Source of the DNA: Nephrocerus scutellatus
Lineage: Eukaryota; Arthropoda; Insecta; Diptera; Pipunculidae
DNA: 64,000 nt
Direction of reading: 5' to 3'
Assembly: GCA_947095585.1 (NCBI GenBank)
Contig: OX352761.1
Coordinates: 18,305,277 to 18,369,276, forward strand
In this document: piece by piece, positions 26,193 to 35,884 of the stretch
Position numbering within the stretch: the stretch's first letter is position 1
How the letters are laid out: every line of letters begins with the position of its first letter
Notes under the pieces: generated by a model
The model's database searches: none
The model's input: the letters and a program-made list of their open reading frames with translations, nothing else
Told to the model about the DNA's origin: nothing
Position numbers and translations under genes: made by a program

Positions 26193-27495
26193 AAGGGTGT
26201 TTTTTTAGGAGGTTTGTTTTTCCGATAGATGTCGTTTTATTTTATGACAGTTGTTTTGACAGCTCAAAGTGGCATTTCTACTCAGTATTGTTTGGCAAAT
26301 CATTATGAATAGGTTAACTCCAGAACAACGTTTTCAAATCGTGGAAATTTATTTTCAAAATCAGTGTTCAATTAAAAATGTTTATAGAGCACTTCGTGAA
26401 TTTTATGGTGCACATAATCGTCCGTCAGAGACCACCATAAAGAACGTAATTACCAAATTTCGGTCTACATTCACTCTTTTGGATGCCAAGCCACCGACAA
26501 GAATGAGAAGAGTTCGTACAGAAGAAAATATTGCTGTCGTTGAGGCCAGTGTCGAAGAAAACGACAATTTATCGATTCGTCGTCGTGCTCAGCAAATTGG
26601 ACTTTGTCCATCGACTTTATGGAAAATTTTACGTAAAGATTTGGGTTTGGTGCCATACAAAATTCAATTGGTGCAAGAATTAAAGCCACACGACCATCGT
26701 TTGCGCCGTGAATTCAGTGATTGGTCGTTAAATCAATTGAACGAAGATCAATTTTTTTACCGTAAAATTCTCTTCAGTGATGAGGCGCATTTTTTGTTAA
26801 ATGGATACGTCAACAAACAAAATTGTCGCATTTGGAGCAAAGATAATCCACACGCCGTTCAAGAATTACCAATGCATCCTGATAAATGTACTGTTTGGTG
26901 CGGTCTATGGGCTGGTGGGATCATCGGTCCATATTTCTTTAAAAATGAGGAAGGACGACGCGTTACCGTGAATGGAAATCGATACAGAACCATGTTAAAT
27001 GAGTTTTTGTTGTCAAATCTTGAAGATATGGATATGGATGAAATGTGGTTTCAACAAGATGGTGCCACTTGCCATACAGCACGTGAAACAATCGACTTAT
27101 TGAAAGAAACTTTCAACGACAACATTATTTCGAGAAATGGTCCGGTGAATTGGCCTCCGCGTTCGTGCGATTTGACGCCACTCGATTACTTTTTGTGGGA
27201 TACGTGAAGTCATTGGTTTATGTGGATAAACCTCAATCGATTGACGCTTTGGAAACCAATATTCAACGTGTCATTGCTGACATACGCCCTCAAATGCTTG
27301 AAAAAGTGCTGGAAAATTGGACCTCCAGAATGACATTTGTGAAAAATAGTCGTGGTAGCCATATGCCAGAAATTGTGTTTAAATGTTAAATGCCAAAAAA
27401 TTATCTACCAAATAAAAAAAAATTTTGGTCATTTCATAATTTTATATGTGTTTTATTCAAAAAAAAAATCGGCAACCTCTTAAAAAAACACCCGT
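26193..27495 (+). mobile_element. Full-length rosa-like (DD41D) mariner with TA target duplication
   Basis: The element is 1303 bp. It starts AAGGGTGTTTTTTTAGGAGG and ends with the near-perfect inverse (complement ACGGGTGTTTTTTTAAGAGG). TA at 26191-26192 and TA at 27496-27497 are the target duplication. The transposase frame between is almost intact. Compared with the copies at 11287 and 1390 it is clearly the youngest. The limits are read directly from the repeats. Confidence 0.92.
26305..27389 (+). pseudogene. rosa-like transposase, one frameshift
   Basis: The frame starts with MNRLTPEQRFQIVE (an earlier in-frame ATG is at 26269) and holds a helix-turn-helix region (YRALREFYGAHNRPSE), then LFSDEAHF (Asp 1), VWCGLWAGGIIGPYFF, WFQQDGATCH (Asp 2) and PPRSCDLTPLDYFLW (Asp 3; 41 residues between Asp 2 and Asp 3). 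Right after YFLW, near 27199, the frame shifts and meets a stop at 27205-27207. The rest (YVKSLVYVDKPQSIDALE to VFKC) continues in the next frame to 27389. A single missing base explains it. The enzyme would cut and paste the element at TA sites; the catalytic residues are whole, but the C-terminus is lost in this copy. Confidence 0.92.
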
Positions 27496-27497
27496 TA

Positions 27498-27815
27498 CAT
27501 GAAGAACTGCACATATATTGTTCTGCCATCGCACGAACATGCAACTTAATGCGGCCACCAGTCAAACTGCGGAAATTGCTGTTATTACTATTTTTCCCAC
27601 ACACCTGTCGCATCTTTCCTGTTTATCTTCATACAATTCCATTTGGTAACACAACCCCGTTTCAATACAACTCATTATTCAGGGTTTTAAATTCAAATCG
27701 GGTAGGTTCTCTTCTGATAAACTGCTCTAAAAAAATAACCTTATTTGTTTATTAATGGATTAACATTAAGAGACCAAATCAATCGCTTCGAAATTCTCAT
27801 TCCATTTGTTAAATA
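27498..27815. other. Short spacer between the mariner and the Helitron
   Basis: No gene or repeat is recognised here. Confidence 0.5.
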
Positions 27816-30800
27816 CTAGCGACCAGCCCCGGCTTCGCACGGGTTGCACTAATTATCTATGATGACTTCTGGGTTGATTATTCGTCTACATCCCCGGTTG
27901 CCTAAATCACTGCGCTTGCTCCGCACGCCGGTGAGAGTTGTATGGGAGCCCCCTGACCCCATCCCCGGTTGCTTAAATCACTCCGCTCGCGGGTGACAGT
28001 TGTATGGAAACACTAAAAATGAATTTAATTACTTATCAGAAACTATAGACAAAATTTACCAATCCTCACCATTTTCAGAATTGGTTGTCTTGGGCGATTT
28101 TAATGTCCACAATGATTCATGGTTGACCTATTCGAATGGTAGAGATCGATCAGGTAAAACCGCTGAACTATTTTCAAATGTTAATCTTTTCACCCAACTC
28201 GTTGATAAGCCAACTAGGTATCCCGATACTTCTGGTCAATCACCTCACCTTTTAGATTTATTTCTTACAACTGTGCCAGATAAATATTCAATTGATGTAT
28301 CTGCTCCATTAGGTCTTTCTGACCATGCTTTGATAGTAGCCAAATTTTCAATATCACCCGCCCTTATAGAGCCTACAAGTAAAAGGCTACTCTGGCACTA
28401 TAAAAATGATAACTGGGAGCTCCTGAACCAATTTTATAGCTCATTTGATTGGTCAACCTGTTTTTCCAGCAATAATGCTGATGAAGCATCACAACTTATC
28501 ACGTCAACCATTTTGCTAGGAATGAAAAATTGCATTCCTTCTTCATTTAAAAAAAACAATACTCGTAAGAATAAATGGTTTAACGAACATTGCAGGTCAG
28601 CAGTCGCGTGTAAAAAAGAAGAAAACCTTGTATAGTTTCGAATAGCTAGAAACAGATCAAACGCTATTTTGAAAAGGTCAAAAATAATATTTTACCTTAA
28701 GATTCGAGATAACATGCGAAAAATTTTGAATACTGATTCAAACAGTCGAAGCTTTTGGTCATTTGCTGCATTGGTTAAAAGAAACTTTGCAGACAATACA
28801 ACGTCTATTCCATCTTTATTTCATAATGGTATTCATTATAGAACTGATATTGAGAAAGCTAATCTCTTAGCTTCTCATTTCGCTGCCCAAAAAGCCCCCC
28901 AATTCTCCCGAATCTAGGCCCAGGTATATCTAAAATCTATTTTCGGAAACGGGTTGTTTCAAAGATTCTGAAAGAACTTGACCCCAATAAAGCGACTGGC
29001 CCCGACGGTATTTCGCCATTAGTGTTGAAAAGTTGTCATCTTACTTTGGCAAAACCGCTTAGCAAATTGTTTCATCTCTCAATGAAGACAGGTGTTTTTC
29101 CATAATTTTGGTAAATAGCAAATATTCAACCTGTTCCAAAAAAAGGTGATAACTCGGCTACTACGAACTACCGTCCTATTGATTTGTTGTCGGTTCTATC
29201 GAAGGTAATGGAATCTATCGTTAATTTCAGACTAATGAACTATCTGGATTCGAATGTTCCTTTATCCGATGTTCAGTATGGATTTCGTAAAAATCGATCT
29301 TCAGGCGAACTAATGACGTGCATGACTCAATGTTTGGAGCGAAGCATTGAAAACCTAGGTGAATCAAGCGTTGTTTCCTTAGATATTGCTAAAGCTTTTG
29401 ATAGAGTATGGCATGATTGTCTTATTAATAAGATTCGTGCGCTGAATTTACACTCCTCTCTCATTGCATGGATTAAGAATTATTTATGGAACCGTAAAAT
29501 AAAAGTTGTATTAAATGCTTTTTTCTCAGAAGACAACTCAACATTATGTTCCTCCTGTTATTAATGGTACCTCTATTGCGAGATCTGATTCACTTAAGTT
29601 GTTAGGTTTAAAAGTATCAAGTGATCTTTCCTGGAAGGATCATATTTTTGAAATTTCAAAAAGAGCTGACCAATGTTTAGGCTTCATAAGACGTTGTAAC
29701 TTCTACTTCACTCCCTCTGAAGTATTAAGATTATATAAATCTTATGTTAGACCAATTTTAGAATTTAATTCATATGTGTGGGGTGGGGCTCCTAAATGGC
29801 ATTTGGTTCATCTTGATGGAGTTCAAAATAGAGTTATTCGTTTGATAAACGATGTAACCATTACTTCGTCTCTTGATACTTTGGAGCACAGAAGAAATGT
29901 AGGAGCTTTATCTGTTTTCTACAAATTTTACAACGGTAAATGTTCTTTAGAAACCCGTTCTCTAGTTCCTGGGCCTTTTCTCAGTAACGTAAACACTCGT
30001 TTAAGGTGCAATCAACATAGATTTGCCTTAAAACTTTTTTCATGTAGAACCCAACACTATAAATCCTCCTTTTTTCCGAGAGTCTCATCGATGTGGAATC
30101 AATTGGTCGAACACGTGTTTCCAGAATCGTATAATCTGCAGGCCTTCAAATTAGCCGTTCACAACTTCCTGAAGGATGAAGGTTTAAGGATGAAGTGCGT
30201 ATAAGCTGTTTTATTAAATAATTTATTTATTATTAAATTTATTAAATTTATATAAAAAAAAAAAAAAATATTTACATTATTTTTTAAGATTTGTAATATT
30301 TTCTTGGTCAAGGTTTTTTTTGTAGTTTTCCCTGACCATGATTCATTGATAAAAGTATTTGGACTCGCGTCGTTTTAGTTTCATATTGCTTTTTCAATGA
30401 ATCAGGGAGAATTCTGAGAAAATAAATTGAAACCGGCTACAAACGTGAGGAATGTGATGTGTTGTAAATCACATTCCTTCGATTTTTATTCTATTTTGAA
30501 TTTGAATTTTCAATAAAGGGCTTAGCCCAATGTATTGCCGTGACGCAAGTCATTCAGGGAGTCCTCCCTTGGCAATGAGTCTCTATATAAAAATAAATAA
30601 AAAAAAATCCCGACTGCTTAAATCACTCCGCTCACGGGTGAGAGTTGTATGAAGCCCCCCGACCCGGGTCCTGGTCTCTTTCAAATTTTTACAAAAAGTG
30701 TTGTCCATCGGTGATACACATGCATATAAAATTTGAAAAAAATCGGGATTGTTGTTATGAAAACATGTGACAGAAAAGTCAAACTAAAAGTTTTTTTTAT

Positions 30801-31007
30801 TGAGATTTTCATACAAAAACACCATCCGAATTTCCCAAAATTTCCGACTTTTCCGGTGGACTTTTCAAAAAATTTGTTTCATACAAACCTTGTCCTTATA
30901 ACTACGAACACAATAAAAAAAATCAGCCAAATAGGCCGAGCCGTTCTCAAGTGATGATCTTTAAAACATGTGGCAATTCATTTTTATATATATATATATT
31001 GGTTTGA
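27816..31007 (-). mobile_element. Non-autonomous Helitron-like element, split by a LINE
   Basis: Read on the minus strand, the 5' end is near 30998-31007 (TATATATATAAAAATGAA, then CACTTGAGAACGGCT as at 25277). The body contains AAAATTTGAAAGAG and ATTTTTGTA-type units. The 3' end is at 27816: hairpin CCCG-TGCGAAGC-CGGG (27828-27843), then CTAG (27816-27819) and T. The 3' part is built of about 60-bp units (TTGCTTAAATCACTCCGC) at 27896, 27963 and 30608. The plus-strand LINE at 28008-30607 sits inside this unit array. There is no Rep/helicase. The exact 5' base is uncertain. Confidence 0.62.
28008..30607 (+). mobile_element. CR1-like LINE, nearly full length
   Basis: The endonuclease is open from about 28000 to 28632: LVVLGDFNVHNDSWLTY (Asp-Asn), DKPTRYPD, LLDLFLTTVP, LGLSDHALIV (catalytic SDH). 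The linker follows (28669-28915). The RT comes in pieces: DPNKATGPDGISPLVLK near 28980, NYRPIDLLSVLSKVMES near 29170, QYGFRKNRSSGELM, SLDIAKAFDRVWHDCL near 29380. A deletion just after 29515 removes the PQG and YADD blocks. The remainder (29540-30201) is open: SLKLLGLKVSSDLSWKDH, YVRPILEFNSYVWG, and ends FLKDEGLRMKCV. The A-rich 3' tail includes a second tail-like segment to 30607. It is related in plan to the copies at 12869 and 40955. It cannot move alone. Confidence 0.8.
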
Positions 31008-31175
31008 TTGTGAAGTACCTGTGGTTGTTGTTGAAGTGTAGGAATCGGATTCATTTCAAAATATCTGTTACTACTTTGAGGCAAGCAATTTTTGTATACT
31101 GCGGATGATTATATCATCTTCTTCAGACCAATACATATTTTCATGTGACAGAGAAGATCTTGTGAAAAGCAGAAA

Positions 31176-31707
31176 GCCTTTCGAGTTTGTAAAGGATTTT
31201 GCAAATAAAACACAACATGATTATTATAAATTACAACTTTAATAAACAAACAGTAAAAATAATACAAGTTCACAATTTATATTGGTGATAATGGTGATGT
31301 ACACAAAAACACTTATTACAAAACTTGTATTTCACTATAATTCCCGTATTTCTTTACAAGAGTTTTTTCAACTTGACTGGTTTAATTCGAAATAACTAAT
31401 GATTCGCCACCTTTTATACTCATTGAAAAGCTTCCAGAAACGTCCAATCTTATAGACAGGAATATCGAGAATTCGGAATTTGGAATTCAACCAGACAAGT
31501 TGTAAAAGTTCTTGCAAAGTGATAAAGCTACCACCTAAGAGAATTATTGTAAAGTACAATTGTTGTTGCAATAAGTGTTTATGTGCACTTAGAAAAGTAA
31601 TCACCAATATAAATTGTGAACTGTTTGTTTATTAAAGTGGTTATTTGTAAATTAATAAATTTTTGTGTTGTGTTTTATTTGCAAAATCCTTTGCGAACTC
31701 GAAAGCC
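31176..31707. repeat. Long imperfect inverted repeat (foldback, arms about 215 bp)
   Basis: Bases 31176-31389 and 31483-31707 are inverse copies around a loop of about 90 bp. Matching blocks (left arm, and complement of right) include AAGGATTTTGCAAATAAAAC, CTTTAATAAACAAACAGT, CACAATTTATATTGGTGAT, AAACACTTATT, and CAACTTG-CTGGTT-AATTC. The arms have diverged by substitutions and small indels. It lies 86 bp past the stop codon of S28 gene B and overlaps no coding sequence. It could be a foldback or MITE-type element; a transcript through it would fold into a long hairpin. Confidence 0.85.
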
Positions 31708-31764
31708 GAAATTTCGTAACAATATATAAGAAAGAAACGATACTACGTTGTTGTAAAATGTAGT

Positions 31765-31770
31765 TTTATT
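31765..31770 (-). terminator. Poly(A) signal of S28 gene B
   Basis: TTTATT on the plus strand is AATAAA on the minus strand, 23 bases past the stop codon, before the foldback. Confidence 0.65.
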
Positions 31771-31792
31771 AAAAAACTGTTAACATTTCTAG

Positions 31793-33533
31793 TTAATCAT
31801 TCATCTCCAATTCATTCACATCGGTTGGTCGCTGTACCCATTGGCGTACCATTGTGGCAATTCTCTCCTTGGAATCTATCATTTCAAACGAATCAGCTGG
31901 ACTTATCGATTCAAAATCTGTTGTTTCGAAAGCGCCTGAAAATATACGTAATATAATTGTATTGAAAATATTAAATTAAGGTTAAAGTAGAGCTCTTACG
32001 AGGAATAAGTGTAACCCCTTCTTCAGCTTGATATCCCAATGACCGAAATGGATCAAATTCACCGTAAGTCCTGTAGACATTTTGAACACTGGGATTCAGT
32101 CCTCCCAGAAAGGTATTGGTGTCCTTAATTTTCTCCTTTATATACGACTTCGTGTACTCCTGGCCAAACACGTCAGCACATACTGCAGTGTAAAGAGCAA
32201 CTGGGAATTTTGCACCGAAAGGTTGTTTGCGAGACTTCGAAGTGACAAACCAACCAAATTCGTTGCAAGATTGGTAAAACCACAACCGGTCGGTAGAAAA
32301 GCTTGTGATGTTCGACAACTTGTCAATGACACTTTTATAGGTAATGCCCAAGCAGTTGGGATTTCCAAAGGTCTGCAAAACATAGTTCGCCACTGCGGTG
32401 ACATCGTCGTCAGCCTGCATTATTGAAGAGCAATTGAAGTTCCTTTTTGAAAAATAAAAATTAGTCAAACTTTTGTTTTTCTTTGCAAAAACTATCAGCA
32501 GCTTTTCGATAATATACTTTTCGTGTTGAATTTTCCCAGCGAATGTCAGAGAAATCGCTCCGAAAAGTGTCATCACATCCAATTTATTGTTCACATCAAA
32601 GGAATCGCAAATCTTCAGGTGATCCCTTGCTTCTGCCGAGCGATTGGTGTCGAACATTTTCTCCAGTTCAGCGATTCCATTTTGAATGCGGTTGTAGCAT
32701 TGCTGACCGCCAAATTTGCGGATTGTTTCCCCGACAACTTCACCACATTCTGCTCAAAAGGGTATATCAATAAATCCGGAAAACACTCGCACGTCCTAAC
32801 TTACCGTTGAGCTCCAATTTAGCTAGAAGTGGAGCACTTGATGCCCAACCACCATCGACTAGTTCCGGGTAAAAACGTTTCAGCCAAACGACCATAGATC
32901 CAGAGAATCTGCCTCCGGCTAAAATAACTTTGGAATTTGCCAGTTCGGGAATCTCAGCCTTTTTGGTGCGAATGAAATGAGCCACATCCTCGATTGATTG
33001 TCTCACATTCAAATACTTTAGATTGCTCGTTGACACGTCACTGAATAGAAGAAACACAAACTGATATTAGTTGATGGCCATTATTGAGATAGATTTGCAC
33101 TTACGGAGTTGGTCTGCTCTCACGATAGTAACGATCATCTGTTTGGAACAAATAGCCGTTGTGTTCCTTTGCCATGTCATGTAAGTGTCCACTGACTAGG
33201 TAGCGATCTGACGATTCATCCCTAACTGCCACGATCAAAAAAATTGGGCCGCCATCGATAAAGTATTGATCGTTGGACAAATATCTCTGGGGAGGTCAAA
33301 TATTTAAATTCAAGTTGCCCGTGTCCTTTTTCACCGTCTCCTTTCTTACTCACCATTTGCCATGTCCTGGTGTCCGACTTATTCAAGTGATCCAACTTCT
33401 GAGTGATCCATTCGGTGGTAAAATTCACAGCGCTTACAACTTGTGGTTGTATTCGCGCACTACTGGATCCTTGAATACCGGCAATTACGATCAAACTCAA
33501 GACAACGAGTGCTACCCCATTTGCTAACTTCAT
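31793..33533 (-). CDS. Secreted S28-family peptidase homologue (paralogue B, catalytic Ser and His lost)
   Basis: Six minus-strand exons (33354-33533, 33105-33286, 32805-33040, 32518-32752, 32000-32442, 31793-31935) encode 472 residues without any break. A signal peptide covers about residues 1-22 (LVVLSLIVIAGIQG). Family blocks are present (DGGPIFLIV, GHLHDMAKEHNGYLF, DGGWASSAPLLAKLE, GGQQCYNRIQNGI, CNEFGWFVTSKSRKQPFG). At the nucleophile the sequence is GGRFSGS, so Ser becomes Arg165. At the His site it is FETTDFESIS, so His becomes Glu429. Asp408 in GEFDPF remains. RYYGES is changed to RYYRES. The last-but-two intron (32443-32517) is 75 bp and has no in-frame stop, so retention would add 25 residues. 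It is most like paralogue C. I infer a secreted pseudopeptidase with a non-catalytic role. Confidence 0.92.
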
Positions 33534-33568
33534 TTTTGGAAATAATGCAAAGTGTAGATAGATTAGGG

Positions 33569-33576
33569 TATTTATA
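33569..33576 (-). promoter_or_regulatory. TATA box of S28 gene B
   Basis: The minus strand reads TATAAATA within GCTATAAATACC, 36 bases upstream of the ATG, leaving a very short leader. Gene C has the identical GCTATAAATACC block at the same kind of distance. Confidence 0.7.
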
Positions 33577-33718
33577 GCAAAACAAAAACGTAGGTAGAGA
33601 ATTTTTGATAAGCATCATCGCCTAGGCCTAGGATAAACTTTTATTACACTGTCACCTTAAGTATAGGCTTTCCAAGCATATCTCTTATCAGCCAATTTTT
33701 TCTTAAAGTGAACTGTAA

Positions 33719-33970
33719 TCTAAATACGAGTATAAAAAAATGAAACGTTGTCTGTATGATTGTTCGCGATTACCTTGAAGACCGTTCATCCGATATAGCT
33801 GAAACTTTGGCACGGGGTGGGGACGGCTGGTGTGGAAGTTTGTTGGTGGTTAGGTGATATATGTGGGGGGAGTGGGTTTTGGGTATCTTGAGGTGGGTCT
33901 TGATGGCCAGTTGGGTGGGGGTATGGTAGTGTGGTGGTGGCAGCCAGGCAACGCTGGGTATTTCAGCTAG
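33719..33970 (+). mobile_element. Miniature Helitron-like element (252 bp)
   Basis: It starts TCTAAATACGAG and continues TATAAAAAAATGAAACG and GATATAGCTGAAACTTTGGC. It ends with a short hairpin CCAG-GCAACG-CTGG (33944-33957), then CTAG (33967-33970). Host A precedes (33718) and T follows (33971), as expected for insertion between A and T. It has no coding capacity and sits about 140 bp behind the promoter of gene B. Confidence 0.68.
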
Positions 33971-33971
33971 T

Positions 33972-34509
33972 AAATTATATATGTAAATGTATATGTATAT
34001 ATGGTTTTGTTTTATCATTAAGAATGTATCATGTGAGACGTAAATGATATAATATAGACTTAGACTTATGTAAACATGGACAAAGCAATTACGCTTATCT
34101 AATGACAAATGTTCGCTCCTTCACAACGTATGGTGTAAAAGCGTTACACGTAACCCCCTCGTGTGTGGTTATAGCCGATAAAGAGATATTTTTTATAATT
34201 TTCGCCCAGGCAGAGGTAGATTCTTTGCAGGGTTTACCAAATCGTTTTGTTAAGATGGCCTAAAAAGATAAGAATCAATACCGTCGTTGTCATAAGCACG
34301 TGGCGTTTGTGTCATCAGGCCAACAAGATGCTGATTATTTTCCACTAAAAAAGAAAAAGCTTAATAATGATGGGCTAGTCACTTGCTGCTAAGGATTGGC
34401 GCGGGGCAAATAACAACATAATGGAACCAGCAAATAGTCTCATCGAATTTTAACAACAACGACAACGACAGCGGCAACGAAAACGGTTAGACGATTTTAG
34501 AATCATGGT
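33972..34509. other. Spacer without a recognised gene
   Basis: AT-rich sequence, including a short TA-rich run at 33975-34010. No domain is seen on either strand. Confidence 0.45.
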
Positions 34510-35870
34510 GTAGGATCTTTGTATACAGCTCGTGCTAGCACAGCAGTCGGCCGATACCGTGTTTAGGTATAAAGCTGACGTCACAACAATCTAGTATTTG
34601 CGGTGGACGGGAAATGGTGGCTTACAAAAATCAGAATTTGACATATATTACAGATGTTATGCAAGACAGCATGTGCTCTTAGTCAGAAAATGCATAAAAC
34701 ACACCGTTTTCGGCTTTAAATCAGTAGATGAGCGGCTATGCACTCTTCGCATGCTTCGCCTCATAAACGTTCACGCACCTGCAGAGGATTCCTCAGGTGA
34801 TGAAAAAGAAGAATTCTTTTGATCGTACGGGAACTCCATGCCTGTTCTCAGTATAATGTAAAAATCATTCTGGGGGATATGAATGCAAAAATAGGTAGGG
34901 AGCCAGTATTCAGGCGGTAGGTACATTGGCACCCATAGCTTATACAAGAACACTAATGACAATGGACAACGAGTCAAAGAGATGGCAGCAACCAATAATT
35001 TGGTCATTGCGAGTACAAGGTTTACGCGTAAATATATCAACAAAGCCACCTGGGTATCTCCTGATGGAGTCACTCGTAACCAGATAGGCCACCTGTTGAT
35101 AGACCGCCGTCACAACTAGAACCTGATGACGGTACGAACGTACCGAGATGCCACCGCCAACTCGACTTGTAGATTTGGTCCTACAAGCGTGGATTGCGTC
35201 ATCACGAAAGACTGCATTCGCGGATCAGATTCGAGTCAGTAGAACTACCCTTCGCAACGAAGAGACTTGAAACAATTACGGCCAAGCGATAGAAGTCGCC
35301 CTAAATGCAGGGAGAGTGAGTCCTGGGGCTGCGATGCCTAGCGTAGAAGAAAAATGGACACGCCTTAAGAATACTGTCATTAGTCCTGCTGACTTTATCT
35401 TAGGCAGTAGTCCTTGCGATCGGAATGACTGGTTCTATGACAAATGTAAGGTAGCGACTAAACGTAAGATGTTGCTTACCGAGCAATGCAAACATCTCAT
35501 AGTACGCGGGCATGCTTAGAAAGAATAAGGAGCTCAAAATATATGCCAAAATATTTCACCGGCGAAAGAATGCAGCCTGGTAGAAGAATCTCGTCCGTGA
35601 ACTAGAACAGTTCAGAGAGCGAGGACCGCACCCGACGTGGAGGTTGTAACAAAGATTCCGCGGCATGCCGCACCGTGCTGCACATACTGCAAAGACAAAG
35701 AGGGAAATCAGATCGCCTATCTTAAAGGCGATGGTAAAGGGCTTTCATGAGTTGCTAAAAGGCAACCTAACTGAGGAATTTGAGATGACCAATGACCGAA
35801 AACCAGACTATACCGCCGCTAACGTGCATAGACGAATAATAACGATATTTAAGGGGCTGTTATTTTGAAT
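34510..35870 (+). mobile_element. RTE family 1, 5'-truncated endonuclease and pre-RT region
   Basis: Coding traces in order: WTGNGGLQKSEFDIYY near 34605, LINVHAPAEDSS-DEKEEFF near 34763-34820, GDMNAK near 34875, ATNNLVIA and TWVSPDGVTRNQ near 34990-35080. Then SVEEKWTRLKNTVISPA and RNDWFYDKC-KVATKRK (35340-35470) and a pre-RT stretch to about 35868. Stops and shifts are frequent. The element ends at about 35870 against a minus-strand LOA element, with no RT present. Confidence 0.75.
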
Positions 35871-35884
35871 CTGCGTAGGTAGTA

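Noticed and set aside
27896..28007. CRISPR-like direct repeats
   Set aside because: Only two or three diverged units, in a eukaryotic genome and inside a Helitron-like element; no spacer pattern.
31793..33533. Gene B as a plain pseudogene
   Set aside because: All exons, phases, splice sites, signal peptide, TATA box and poly(A) signal are intact; only catalytic residues are changed.
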